From the IMG/VR virus record IMGVR_UViG_3300025919_000136, positions 1 through 64,000 of that record: a stretch of 64,000 bases of DNA, one strand, 5' to 3'. Below the pieces are notes generated by a model that did no database searches, was not told the origin of the DNA, and worked only from the letters and a program-made list of their open reading frames with translations. This DNA comes from a virus. Shown here in pieces: positions 40,630-47,794 of this stretch; the stretch's first letter is position 1, and the number at the start of each line of letters is the position of its first letter. The translations under genes were made by a program, and so were the position numbers.

Positions 40630-41705
40630 TGTGGGTTGGGGTCGGGCTCGGGTTCGCTTGGCTGGCTGTGGTGATAGTGAACGGCACTTTGGATAAAGTC
40701 TTGGACGTGGTTCGCCAGCTGCACGTGATTAATGAACTGGACGTCCTTCACCTCTATGCAATTCAAATTGCCTGGGTGGCGGGATTCTGCCTCGCGGAGG
40801 AGGTCAAGCGGAAGGACGATATAGAAAAGGTGGATTTGGTAATTAGTTGGGTTAGTTGGTTGGACTGGGAACGCTGAGTAGTAGATCCAATCATCATAGT
40901 TGGTGGAAAGGCCGGTCGTGGCTTCGAAGGCTTCGGCCATAGCGTGGTTGAATGAGTATGATGGGTCGGGCTGGTCGGCTGGGTAGACGGTAGCTACTCC
41001 GCTCCACAAGTGATCGTCGTTGAGCGGAGGTAGGGTCAGCTTGTTGGACTTGCGCAGGAGTACTCGTTTGAAGTCGGGCGTGAAGGCGAAGCCGAGAACG
41101 TAGTCGGTGCGTGGGGTGGACTCGTTTGTTTGGGGTTGGGTGTTTGTAGCTATCTCCCCTAGTAGCTGGTCGTATATCTGCTCTGTCTGATGGTCTGATA
41201 ATAGACCTACTTCTTGGATGCTGGGACCACAGATACAAACTACGCGGAGGCTTGGGTATGTTTTATTGACTGATACCTGCAACTGGTGAGCTATTTCTTG
41301 TAGCTGCTCTAGACGGAAGTACTCAGCTGTATCTATACCAAAGTTTAGTAGAAGAAGTCCCGCTGATTCTAAGGCTTCGTTGGATAACAGTTGAGCGTTC
41401 GCCGACGGCACCACCATTAGGTTTATGTGTTGGGCTGGTGTGGCTGGTTGGGTGTCGGTGGGTGTGGGCGTAGGTTGGGCGAATGGATTCGGGGCGGGGC
41501 GGGGTAGGTCATATGGTGCGGAGGAATCGGTGGTGGCGTTGGCTTCTAGCATGGTTAGATAGTCTAGGAAGCCTTCGTAGGGGAAGGTCAGGTATTCTTC
41601 CTTGCCTAGCTCATGGCAACGCACCCTACCTTCAAGAATACTAGCCCTTAAGCCCAAGGCCTCAGCGCGAGCTAACGTTGATTGTTCGTTAGTAGTCGGT
41701 TCCAT
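40626..41705 (-). CDS. Protein with C-terminal Nudix-like domain
   Basis: This 359-residue protein has an N-terminal 45 residues duplicated in the small gene just upstream (41736). A Pro/Thr linker follows, then a central domain and a C-terminal segment reading Y-V-L-G-F-A-F-T-P-D-F-K-R-V-L-L-R-K, G-V-A-T-V-Y-P and A-F-E-A-T-T-G-L. The layout fits a Nudix fold, but the catalytic R-E-x2-E-E-x-G box is degraded, so it may bind rather than hydrolyse nucleotides. Confidence 0.65.
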   Translation of the reverse strand: MEPTTNEQSTLARAEALGLRASILEGRVRCHELGKEEYLTFPYEGFLDYLTMLEANATTDSSAPYDLPRPAPNPFAQPTPTPTDTQPATPAQHINLMVVPSANAQLLSNEALESAGLLLLNFGIDTAEYFRLEQLQEIAHQLQVSVNKTYPSLRVVCICGPSIQEVGLLSDHQTEQIYDQLLGEIATNTQPQTNESTPRTDYVLGFAFTPDFKRVLLRKSNKLTLPPLNDDHLWSGVATVYPADQPDPSYSFNHAMAEAFEATTGLSTNYDDWIYYSAFPVQPTNPTNYQIHLFYIVLPLDLLREAESRHPGNLNCIEVKDVQFINHVQLANHVQDFIQSAVHYHHSQPSEPEPDPNPQ

Positions 41706-41735
41706 TATATTAGTTCCTTTAGCTAGATACCGGAG

Positions 41736-41876
41736 TCAATCGTTGCCTAGTTCGTGGGAGCGAACTTTGCCTTCGAGGATGGTTGCCTGAAGTCCGAGGG
41801 CTTTGGCACGGTTGATAGTGTTTTGTTCGGAGGTTGTGGTTGGTTCAACGTTGGATGTAGACGTGGTTGGTTCCAT
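41736..41876 (-). CDS. Truncated paralogue of the Nudix-like protein's N-terminus
   Basis: This 46-residue ORF starts M-E-P-T-T and ends with L-E-G-K-V-R-S-H-E-L-G-N-D. It aligns along its length with the first 37 residues of the next gene (I-L-E-G-R-V-R-C-H-E-L-G). An AAAGGAAC site precedes it, so it is probably translated. A partial tandem duplication is the simplest explanation. Confidence 0.6.
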   Translation of the reverse strand: MEPTTSTSNVEPTTTSEQNTINRAKALGLQATILEGKVRSHELGND

Positions 41877-42093
41877 GGAGAGTGGGTTCCTTTGCTGGCT
41901 TGTTGGGTTTATAAACGGATTGTATGGATCGACCTAGGTTCTGCAGGTTAAGTGTTACGAACATGACCAACGCAGACCCAATTATGGTTTCTATGCTTCG
42001 GCCAGGGAAGATGTAGAGCGACAGAGCCAGAAGTGGCAGCATTTCTAGCCAGATGCCGAAGCCGTAGACTAGATAGCGAGCGAGTTTGTTCAT
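41845..42093 (-). CDS. Two-helix membrane protein
   Basis: This 82-residue protein has hydrophobic segments at about 8-28 (L-V-Y-G-F-G-I-W-L-E-M-L-P-L-L-A-L-S-L) and 36-52 (I-I-G-S-A-L-V-M-F-V-T-L). The C-terminus is basic. It overlaps the 46-residue gene by 32 bases. Family unknown. Confidence 0.65.
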   Translation of the reverse strand: MNKLARYLVYGFGIWLEMLPLLALSLYIFPGRSIETIIGSALVMFVTLNLQNLGRSIQSVYKPNKPAKEPTLHGTNHVYIQR

Positions 42094-42512
42094 TGTAGTT
42101 TTGGGCCGTCCTCTGGGAGAGATGTCTCCGCGTCAATATTCGGTGTGGGCGTGGTCTTGGGCGGAGCTAACGCTGCTACGTTTTCTAATGCTTGACGAGC
42201 GATGGATTTCAGATAGTTTGGGTCGTTGGCGTTGTAGATGGCCATAACTCCGTTCAGGCGGTGGGTTGGTGGCAGCTTGCGTATGATGGCGGCAATAGGA
42301 TCTACGATATCTTGTAGTGCTTGCGTAGCTAATTCAAGTTGGCGGTTAGCGGTGGTGGCGTTCCATTTGGTTGTAGCTAGTTCGGGTGTGGGTGCGGAGG
42401 GGCCGGTTGCGTCGCAGGTGTAGCAACCGGTCTGGACGTTGCCGTTGGATAAGGAGGCGTAGGATGGGTCTGTGTCGGTAGAGCCGCAGAAGGGGCAGGG
42501 GTTGGGTTTCAT
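42090..42512 (-). CDS. Lar-like zinc protein with shared C-terminal module
   Basis: In this 140-residue protein C-P-F-C-G-S ... C-Y-T-C-D-A-T-G-P and a later K-W-N match the Lar family, whose founder relieves type I restriction. From residue 55 the sequence (L-A-T-Q-A-L-Q-D-I-V-D-P-I-A-A-I) parallels the C-terminus of the protein at 43422. The last 12 residues (A-E-T-S-L-P-E-D-G-P-K) are an R translation that the paralogue lacks. An anti-restriction role is plausible, not shown. Confidence 0.72.
   Translation of the reverse strand: MKPNPCPFCGSTDTDPSYASLSNGNVQTGCYTCDATGPSAPTPELATTKWNATTANRQLELATQALQDIVDPIAAIIRKLPPTHRLNGVMAIYNANDPNYLKSIARQALENVAALAPPKTTPTPNIDAETSLPEDGPKLQ
42103..42132 (-). repeat. 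R copy forming the C-terminal tail of the Lar-like protein
   Basis: Full-length copy, sense, ending 13 bases before the stop end. The paralogous module at 43422 ends in unrelated sequence at this point, which makes this copy look like an addition. Confidence 0.85.
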
Positions 42513-42754
42513 TTTGTATCGGTTTGGGGTTTGGGCGGCATCTCTCCGTACTTGAAGAAGTATATAAGGCAGTCTTCGCAGAGATCAGGGAGCTCAGACT
42601 TCGGCCGATCATTAGTGCCGATGAATAGATGTACCTCCAGCGGGCGTGGAGACTTGAGAAGTGAGGGATTTGGATAGTAGTTGTGGGTGTGCTGGTAGCT
42701 CGCACCAGAATGCTTGAGGAGGGTACCGCAACCGTCGCATTTGATTTCTATCAT
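42509..42754 (-). CDS. Small zinc-binding protein
   Basis: This 81-residue protein has C-D-G-C-G-T at the start and C-E-D-C near residue 60, forming a probable zinc site. It ends in a Pro/Lys/Thr tail. It starts 33 bases after the second Lar-like gene and overlaps the first. Confidence 0.68.
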   Translation of the reverse strand: MIEIKCDGCGTLLKHSGASYQHTHNYYPNPSLLKSPRPLEVHLFIGTNDRPKSELPDLCEDCLIYFFKYGEMPPKPQTDTK

Positions 42755-42786
42755 AAGGTTTGGTGGACTTGTGGACTATGGATGAG

Positions 42787-43425
42787 TTACGTATTCGCCA
42801 GCAGATCATATAACGATGCAGTTCGTTCGCCGGATTCGTAGCGAAGAATACCTTCGTATAGTTGAACGGCGGTTGTGACTGAGATGCTGTGGTCGGCGAG
42901 GGTGGTATAGGTTCGTTGGGCGATGGCTTCCCACTGGGCTTCGACTCGACTGGTGGAGTTGGTTGGCTTAGTGGAACGGTAGTTCCAAGTGTGGCGGGCT
43001 GCACTGTGGGTGTAGCATTCGGGGCCGCGTGCGTTGCAGCCGGGGCATCGAACATAGTATATTGGTTCGTTGTAGGACGGGTGGTGTTCCTCGACGCAAA
43101 CTCGTGGGCTGGTGTGGTTGCAGAACGGGCAAGCGGAGAGTGGTGGGTGGGTTGGCTGTGGGGTTGGGGTGGGTTGGGATTGTATATTGGTTGGTTGTTC
43201 GGTCGTTAGTATGAGTATGTTGGTTGGCTTATAAATCGCTTGGAAGTAGACCGGCGGATATGGATCTCCGGGGTGGGCTTCGTTGGAGTTGGGTGGAAGG
43301 ATAGCAATGCCGCCGATAGGTTGCCAACCGGTGTTGTAGGTGGCTTGGGCGACTTGCTGGCATAGTTCGTAGCAGCCGTCAGCGGAGAGGATGCGGTAGT
43401 TTAGGTCGGGTGTGGGTTGGTTCAT
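42787..43425 (-). CDS. Second Lar-like zinc protein
   Basis: The ATG at 43425 overlaps the upstream TGA, giving 212 residues. A 90-residue N-terminal region of unknown fold (I-G-G-I-A-I-L-P-P-N, then I-Y-K-P-T-N-I-L) precedes A-C-P-F-C-N-H ... R-C-P-G-C-N-A-R-G-P-E-C and T-W-N, the Lar signature. A helical C-terminus follows. Two Lar-like genes within 1.3 kb suggest duplicated anti-restriction or DNA-mimic adaptor functions. Confidence 0.7.
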   Translation of the reverse strand: MNQPTPDLNYRILSADGCYELCQQVAQATYNTGWQPIGGIAILPPNSNEAHPGDPYPPVYFQAIYKPTNILILTTEQPTNIQSQPTPTPQPTHPPLSACPFCNHTSPRVCVEEHHPSYNEPIYYVRCPGCNARGPECYTHSAARHTWNYRSTKPTNSTSRVEAQWEAIAQRTYTTLADHSISVTTAVQLYEGILRYESGERTASLYDLLANT

Positions 43426-44066
43426 TTGGTTTGGCATTCCTCGCTTGCATTAGTAGGTGGTGTAGGCGGCGCGATCGCTTCTATATTGTCTATAGCTTGG
43501 TGGGCGATGCATTTCAGGTAGTTAGGGTCGTTGGAGTTATATACGGCCATGGCACCCTCTAGCTTTTGATCTGGGAGTAGCTTGCGAGATATAGCCGCGA
43601 TAGGATCTATAATATCTTGTAGGGCTTGGGTGGCAAGCTGGAGTTGGTGCGATTGGGCGGCAAGGGTGGTTTGGAGGGCTTGGATGGTGTCGTTCTGTTG
43701 TTCGATGATGATTGGTAATGTGGTGCTGCGTGTCTTTACCTTCACTAACCGGTTGGGCGGTGGGCTGCGCTTGGGTAGCTTTGGACGGATAGTCAGGAGG
43801 TCGCGAACTTCGATGTACAGGTCTTCCAGTTTAGCTTCGTCTTGGCTGAAGTCCTCGACCTTCACCAGCAGCTTGAATAGGTCCAGGATGTAGGCTATGG
43901 CTGGGTATGGCAGGGCGGGGTCACAGAGTTCAAGGAGAACGTTGCGGGCCTCTTCGAATTTGGCTTCCCACTTCGCTTTGCGCCGCTTCTGCAAGTGAGG
44001 CGTGTCGAAGGGAGCGGCTTGAGGAGTGGTGAACTTACTAAGGTCAATTGGGGTTGGTTGGGTCAT
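43422..44066 (-). CDS. Hypothetical protein sharing a C-terminal module with the Lar-like protein
   Basis: This 214-residue protein has a basic helical N-terminus (L-Q-K-R-R-K-A-K-W-E-A-K-F), a K-R-S-P-P-P-N-R-L-V-K-V-K linker, a coiled coil, and then L-A-T-Q-A-L-Q-D-I-I-D-P-I-A-A-I ... Y-N-S-N-D-P-N-Y-L-K, nearly identical in pattern to 42090. The shared module of about 70 residues has been swapped between different N-termini. Confidence 0.68.
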   Translation of the reverse strand: MTQPTPIDLSKFTTPQAAPFDTPHLQKRRKAKWEAKFEEARNVLLELCDPALPYPAIAYILDLFKLLVKVEDFSQDEAKLEDLYIEVRDLLTIRPKLPKRSPPPNRLVKVKTRSTTLPIIIEQQNDTIQALQTTLAAQSHQLQLATQALQDIIDPIAAISRKLLPDQKLEGAMAVYNSNDPNYLKCIAHQAIDNIEAIAPPTPPTNASEECQTK

Positions 44067-44424
44067 CTGGAGACCTCTTGGGTGGGTTTTCGTATGGGAA
44101 GGCGGCTTCTAACCGTTCGTTGTCTTCGATATATTTTGCTCGGCGAATTGCAGTTCGGTAGGCTTCGCAGTTCTTTCTAAGGTTGTATTCGACTATAGCA
44201 ACCGCTTTCTTGTGACAGTTCTCACAAACCATACGTTGCTTGGTCATGAAACGGTCATTCAGATGATTGTGGAAAGTGTTAATCCGTTGGACGTATTCGG
44301 TAATGTAGCAGAAGTTGTACGAGCCACAGTAGTGGCAGCACATTAGCCGGTTCAGTTGATTTCTTACTTCACCTTCGCCCTCGAGCGTGACATCGGCGAC
44401 GGGCAAGTGGATATCGTCAGACAT
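44044..44424 (-). CDS. Zinc-finger protein
   Basis: In this 126-residue protein C-C-H-Y-C-G near residue 29 and C-E-N-C-H-K-K near 67 are separated by an aromatic/basic loop, giving a likely treble-clef or ribbon. The C-terminal helix is Arg-rich (T-A-I-R-R-A-K-Y). Possibly a DNA-binding protein. Confidence 0.68.
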   Translation of the reverse strand: MSDDIHLPVADVTLEGEGEVRNQLNRLMCCHYCGSYNFCYITEYVQRINTFHNHLNDRFMTKQRMVCENCHKKAVAIVEYNLRKNCEAYRTAIRRAKYIEDNERLEAAFPYENPPKRSPDDPTNPN

Positions 44425-44458
44425 TGGATGATTGGCCGAATCTTAGATTCTGGAACGA

Positions 44459-44932
44459 TCATAAATTTGGCTTTGGTTTCGGCCGCTGCTTGTAACCTTC
44501 GATTAGCTCATGGCAAAGAGAGGCTAGAAACTCGCCGTGGAGTTCCTGGGGTATTTGGTTGAAGAAGAATTTGAGACGATCTATGGTCTCGGTGCAGTTG
44601 TCGGTTAGTTGGCTGGCGTCGCCGTTGAGCTCCTTATATAAGGCTAAGGGGCGGATTTGCGTGATGACCTTGGCCCAACCGGAACGTCGCCCCATACGAA
44701 GGGCTCGCTGGGTTGGCGGCTTGCCAAATACGATATCGCCCGGATCCGCATCGCAAAGCGGGAATTCAGTAGCCAGCGAATGGTCCTTGAGCAGTTCAGC
44801 GGCGTTGCGGGTTTCCGGTGCTTGGCCGCGTAGGAACGCACATTCACGCGCCACCTCCGTGTAAACGTGGCGCTTCGGCAAGTCCTCGACCAGCTGGTGG
44901 TAGCCCAGGTACACGTAGTTTTTGCTTTGCAT
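44459..44932 (-). CDS. Hypothetical protein, first gene of the long leftward array
   Basis: This 157-residue, helical, mixed-charge protein contains D-P-G-D-I-V-F-G-K-P-P and a C-terminal S-L-C-H-E-L-I-E-G-Y-K-Q-R-P-K. No family was recognised. It lies just left of the non-coding inverted-repeat locus, so its transcript probably begins there. Confidence 0.62.
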   Translation of the reverse strand: MQSKNYVYLGYHQLVEDLPKRHVYTEVARECAFLRGQAPETRNAAELLKDHSLATEFPLCDADPGDIVFGKPPTQRALRMGRRSGWAKVITQIRPLALYKELNGDASQLTDNCTETIDRLKFFFNQIPQELHGEFLASLCHELIEGYKQRPKPKPNL

Positions 44933-45036
44933 CGCGCCTCCACCAGAAATTATGCCTCAATTTGAAGCGGCTGCGGGGACTGGGAGAAAATAAATCGAAG
45001 GTTATTTTCATACCACCATGAGTATAGATTTGATTT

Positions 45037-45065
45037 TGGCCGTTCTCTGGGAGCGATACTCCGCG
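45037..45065 (-). repeat. R copy at the left edge of the non-coding locus
   Basis: GGCCGTTCTCTGGGAGCGAT variant, oriented leftward. With the copy at 45797 it flanks the inverted-repeat core and marks the change in R orientation. Confidence 0.8.
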
Positions 45066-45193
45066 TCGGGCGGGCCGTTTGGGGCCGGTAAGGCGGGTGG
45101 TCGTTCGCTACCCCACGATTCTTTTGATTGGTAAGGCGCAAAGCTGGGCTGGCCTAAACGCTTTTACGGAATTCGAGCAAATCGAGCAATAAC

Positions 45194-45290
45194 TTTAAAA
45201 CGGCGTTTCGACCCCACGTACAGCCTTCGTTTCTGGGCGAATTTCGTAGATTTCCATCGGTGGCTTCGTGGGTCTACAACGCCGTTTAAA
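45194..45290. repeat. Imperfect 24-base inverted repeat
   Basis: TTTAAAACGGCGTT followed by CGACCCCACG (45194-45218) mirrors CGTGGGTCT followed by AACGCCGTTTAAA (45267-45290), leaving a 48-base loop. Such a stem could form a cruciform or RNA structure. Confidence 0.75.
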
Positions 45291-45392
45291 TGCTTATTAC
45301 CCGATTTAGCCATAAATCGACTAAATCGGTCAACCCGTCTAAAAACGGCTGGGGGCGCGAAGACGGATGGCGCTCATGAAAACGCGTTATTT

Positions 45393-45436
45393 GTCGTATT
45401 TTCCGGTTTTGGTCGTATTTTGTGTTTTCGTATTTT
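45393..45436. repeat. Direct repeats GTCGTATTTT in the AT-rich core
   Basis: GTCGTATTTT occurs at 45393-45402 and 45412-45421, with TCGTATTTT again at 45428-45436. Regular 16-19 base spacing resembles short iterons. They lie at the left edge of the AT-rich stretch. Confidence 0.6.
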
Positions 45437-45478
45437 TAGGCTTTGAAAATCTTGTTTTTTCGTAATTATTTACTAAAC

Positions 45479-45520
45479 TTGACCATATCTTCAGATATGA
45501 TATTTATAAAATATAATATG
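45479..45520 (+). promoter_or_regulatory. Possible + strand promoter in the AT-rich core
   Basis: TTGACC (45479-45484) is followed after about 16 bases by TATTTA and further TATAAT-like bases. A CATATC/GATATG palindrome lies between. It would read into a 14-codon ORF and a GGAGTC/GACTCC hairpin (45563-45581). It could make an origin transcript or small RNA. Weak evidence. Confidence 0.35.
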
Positions 45521-45796
45521 ACAAAAAGCAGACAGCGCATGACGAACGATACCACCAATTAAGGAGTCGACGCTGGACTCCCTGTTGCCGCTAACTTAAG
45601 ACGGATCAAGCAGAAGCCGGGCTGGCTCTTTTGGCTCAAACGATTTTGTAGAAAACAGACGCGCCATCCGTCTTCACCCCCCCAGCCGTTTTTAAGCGGT
45701 TTTACCGATTTGGCCCAAAACCGATATTCCGTAAATCCGCCAAAACCGCCCACTTCGCGCCCCCGCCCAACCCACCATCATTCGCTAACTATCAAC

Positions 45797-45824
45797 GCGG
45801 AGGATCTCTCCCAGAAGATGGGCC
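45797..45824 (+). repeat. Consensus R copy at the right edge of the non-coding locus
   Basis: A close match to consensus (GCGGAGGATCTCTCCCAGAA onward), pointing right. It directly follows, on the minus strand, the T-run of the intrinsic terminator. Confidence 0.9.
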
Positions 45825-45860
45825 AAAAGAAAACCCCAGCAGCGCATAGCTGCTGGGGTT
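45824..45860 (-). terminator. Strong intrinsic terminator
   Basis: AACCCCAGCAGC pairs with GCTGCTGGGGTT over 12 bp with a 5-base loop, followed on the minus strand by TTCTTTT. It lies 18 bases after the stop of the 125-residue gene and insulates the non-coding locus from leftward transcription of the early region. Confidence 0.92.
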
Positions 45861-45878
45861 CACTCCGCCGACCACACC

Positions 45879-46256
45879 CTACATTCGATCCAACAACCCG
45901 CCCAACAGATGTACCATCATCGCGGCAGCCGCCGCCTCGCGGAAGTGGGAGACTTGCCAGCCGTCGCCGTTGTGGGAGACGGAGCCGGTGTGCAAGCCAA
46001 GCAACTTGTTCAAGGCGTAGTCGTAATCGCGCTGGACGGATTCCTTCAACTTGTCCTGCTCTGGGTACTGCAGCGCGATTTCGGTGGAGCGAATGTAGCT
46101 CAGCTTCGCCTTGGCGACGATCCAGGCTTCCACGTAGTTCTCGATCGATCCGGGATGGGCATAGCTGTCGGCAGCTTCGTTGACCGCCATATTCTTCGCG
46201 GCAACCTCTGCTTGGTGCAACGCCTCTACGACTTCGGCCACGTTCAATAGGTTCAT
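45879..46256 (-). CDS. Hypothetical helical protein, last gene of the small-gene block
   Basis: This 125-residue protein is Ala/Glu-rich and helical throughout (V-V-E-A-L-H-Q-A-E-V-A-A-K-N-M-A), with a hydrophobic C-terminal helix (A-A-A-A-A-M-M-V-H-L-L-G-G-L-L). No family was recognised. A terminator follows its stop. Confidence 0.66.
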   Translation of the reverse strand: MNLLNVAEVVEALHQAEVAAKNMAVNEAADSYAHPGSIENYVEAWIVAKAKLSYIRSTEIALQYPEQDKLKESVQRDYDYALNKLLGLHTGSVSHNGDGWQVSHFREAAAAAMMVHLLGGLLDRM

Positions 46257-46294
46257 GATGTCTCCTTTGTTTTCGCTGTCGGTTTCAAGTCAGG

Positions 46295-46333
46295 ATTCCG
46301 CCCCAAGGCCGGTCTGGGGCACTGGGGCGGAAT
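46295..46333 (-). terminator. 10-bp GC-rich hairpin
   Basis: ATTCCGCCCC pairs with GGGGCGGAAT across a GC-rich loop between two minus genes. No T-run; possible weak terminator or mRNA stabiliser. Confidence 0.55.
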
Positions 46334-46359
46334 GCGGTAAAAGTGGGGCTAGCTTGGTG

Positions 46360-46659
46360 CTAAGGCCGGTTACAGTCCGCTGGAACGCCGCCCCACACGC
46401 CCAAGCAAGCGTTGGCATAGTCGTATGCTTTGATGCAACTATCGAAGCGGACGGTGGCGGTTATTGGGCTGCCCATCTCGATGTAGTACAACCCCTTCTT
46501 GTACAGGCGAGACGCGAACCGGGCGTATTCCGTGGCGTCCTTCAGCATGTTTGGGGTGCAGGTTGCGCGCAGTTCCTTGCGCTTGGCCTGGTAGAATTCC
46601 TTGGCCCGATCGGCATCGGTGCGAGCCTGGTTTAGCTTCGCTTCGGTAGTTGGGTGCAT
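46360..46659 (-). CDS. Hypothetical helical protein
   Basis: In this 99-residue protein A-K-L-N-Q-A-R-T-D-A-D-R-A-K-E-F-Y-Q-A-K-R-K-E forms (in parts) a long charged helix; two Cys follow near the end. No family. It is likely an early protein from its location. Confidence 0.62.
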   Translation of the reverse strand: MHPTTEAKLNQARTDADRAKEFYQAKRKELRATCTPNMLKDATEYARFASRLYKKGLYYIEMGSPITATVRFDSCIKAYDYANACLGVWGGVPADCNRP

Positions 46660-46749
46660 CTTGTTTCCTCCTTGGATTCGGTTCCCCTTCGCGGGGACGG
46701 AGCGGCCCGGTCAAGTTGGGTCGCTCCCGCACGGATTGCACGCCACCGA

Positions 46750-46917
46750 TCACAGATTGTGCATGCGGCATTCCGCAGCGTAGGCGGCACGCTCTGCAGC
46801 TTCCTGGCCTTCGGCTTCCAGCCGCTTGGCTTCACGTTCGGAAATCTCGCGGGTGAACCAGACAACCTTGCCATTGGTCTCGGTACGGCAATCGTGAATG
46901 CGAACGGTCTTTTCCAT
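46750..46917 (-). CDS. Small charged early protein
   Basis: This 55-residue ORF starts M-E-K-T-V-R-I-H-D-C-R-T, with V-V-W-F-T-R-E-I-S and a long acidic-basic helix (E-R-E-A-K-R-L-E-A-E-G-Q-E-A). A promoter module lies 34 bases upstream and AGGAGAATTC precedes the ATG, so expression is well supported. Function unknown. Confidence 0.7.
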   Translation of the reverse strand: MEKTVRIHDCRTETNGKVVWFTREISEREAKRLEAEGQEAAERAAYAAECRMHNL

Positions 46918-46948
46918 TGAATTCTCCTGTAATTGGTTCCGTCATCAT

Positions 46949-46984
46949 TAATTATAACCGATCGGTACAGGTTTGGGGGCCTTT
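46949..46984 (-). promoter_or_regulatory. Promoter module before the 55-residue gene
   Basis: Reading leftward: GGCCCCCAAACC, CCGATCGG, TATAAT (46951-46956). Just upstream is a perfect AAAGTATTTTC/GAAAATACTTT palindrome (46994-47015). This is the best match to the module consensus. Confidence 0.8.
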
Positions 46985-47157
46985 TCCGAAAGTATTTTCG
47001 AAAATACTTTCGGGCCGCTACCTGCCTGGGGCCTGTAGAAGGTGTCGCTGCTGAAAACGTTGCCTGTAGTGGGCCTAGAACGCGATAGATTCGTGCGACC
47101 GAAGGCTGTTACCGAAACGGGCCTAAGTCGCCGGGAAGCGGCCTCTAAACCAATTTA

Positions 47158-47190
47158 TAGCCTCACCACGCTTGAGGCATGGTGGGGCTA
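47158..47190 (-). terminator. 11-bp hairpin after the 170-residue gene
   Basis: TAGCCTCACCA pairs with TGGTGGGGCTA (one G-T) around an 11-base loop. It lies beyond the R copy that touches the gene's stop. No T-run. The remaining bases 47016-47157 show no ORF. Confidence 0.6.
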
Positions 47191-47200
47191 GGCGCGACAC

Positions 47201-47228
47201 GCGGAGCATTCTGCCCAGAGGATGGGCC
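47201..47228 (+). repeat. R copy touching a stop codon
   Basis: GCGGAGCATTCTGCCCAGAG variant; its last base is the first base of the complementary TAG of the 170-residue gene. CATTC/GGATG keeps pairing potential by a wobble. Confidence 0.85.
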
Positions 47229-47740
47229 TATTCGACGCGGACCCACCGCTCCACGGTGCCATCAGTGTTGTAGATCACGAAATCGTTGGTCTTGTCGTTG
47301 TAGGTGATCAGGTCGATGTGGTTGGTGAGGCCTCCGGTGGAGATCCACCATTCGTCTCCTACGGGCTGGTTAGCCTCGACCCATTGCTGGCAGCGACCAC
47401 CGAAATCGGCGTAGCCGTTGACGTGATACAGGTGGTGGCCTGCCACCTTCATCGCGTAGACGGGGATGGGCTGTTGGCAATCGGTGACGATGGATTCGAT
47501 GTCTTCAGGTAGCATCTCGTTGGCGAGCAATTCGCGGAGCAGCGGCCAATTGCTGGCTTCGATGGCTTGGTTCAGCGAGACCACGAGCTCGTTAGCGGAG
47601 CGGAAATGGGGTGCGGGATCTTCGTTGCGATGCTTGACGGCGCGTAGGTTGCCACGCAATTTGGTGCCGTCTTCCAATGTGTAGAGAGCGTTGTTCTTGC
47701 CGATAGAACATTCTACGGCGAAGCGTCGGGTGATCTTCAT
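47228..47740 (-). CDS. Hypothetical early protein
   Basis: This 170-residue protein has an N-terminal small domain (R-F-A-V-E-C-S-I-G-K-N-N-A-L-Y), a helical centre and a beta C-terminus with W-W-I-S-T-G-G-L-T-N-H-I and V-I-Y-N-T-D-G-T-V. No family was recognised. AAAGGT precedes the ATG directly after a strong hairpin, suggesting control at the leader. Confidence 0.68.
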   Translation of the reverse strand: MKITRRFAVECSIGKNNALYTLEDGTKLRGNLRAVKHRNEDPAPHFRSANELVVSLNQAIEASNWPLLRELLANEMLPEDIESIVTDCQQPIPVYAMKVAGHHLYHVNGYADFGGRCQQWVEANQPVGDEWWISTGGLTNHIDLITYNDKTNDFVIYNTDGTVERWVRVE

Positions 47741-47753
47741 ATAGGTACCTTTC

Positions 47754-47779
47754 AGCCCAGCCCCAAACGGGGCTGGGCT
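47754..47779 (-). terminator. 11-bp hairpin just upstream of a ribosome site
   Basis: AGCCCAGCCCC pairs with GGGGCTGGGCT across AAAC. It lies between two minus genes, ending five bases before the AAAGGT site of the 170-residue gene. No T-run; may terminate, attenuate or protect. Confidence 0.68.
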
Positions 47780-47794
47780 TGGTCGTTGTGGCGG

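Larger units (their letters stand above)
45340..45694. repeat. 34-base inverted repeat flanking the AT-rich core
   Basis: Arms at 45340-45373 and 45661-45694 match at 32 of 34 positions (TAAAAACGGCTGGGGG, then GAAGACGGATGGCGC after a 3-base variable step). They enclose 287 bases. The high conservation suggests selection or recent duplication. Confidence 0.85.
44933..45878. other. Non-coding control locus, candidate replication origin
   Basis: About 945 bases hold no credible gene. From left: an R copy pointing left (45037-45065), an imperfect 24-base inverted repeat (45194-45218 with 45267-45290), a CCGATTTAG/CTAAATCGG hairpin (45301-45329), the left arm of a 34-base inverted repeat, an AT-rich core of about 140 bases, the right arm, an R copy pointing right (45797-45824), and a strong terminator. 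Nested inverted repeats around an AT core with short direct repeats resemble phage and plasmid origins. A structured RNA locus is the main alternative. Confidence 0.55.

Noticed and set aside
40334-40687. 117-residue alternative minus ORF
   Set aside because: The overlapping ORF 40282-40629 has an exact ATGA junction with the upstream gene; the alternative has none.
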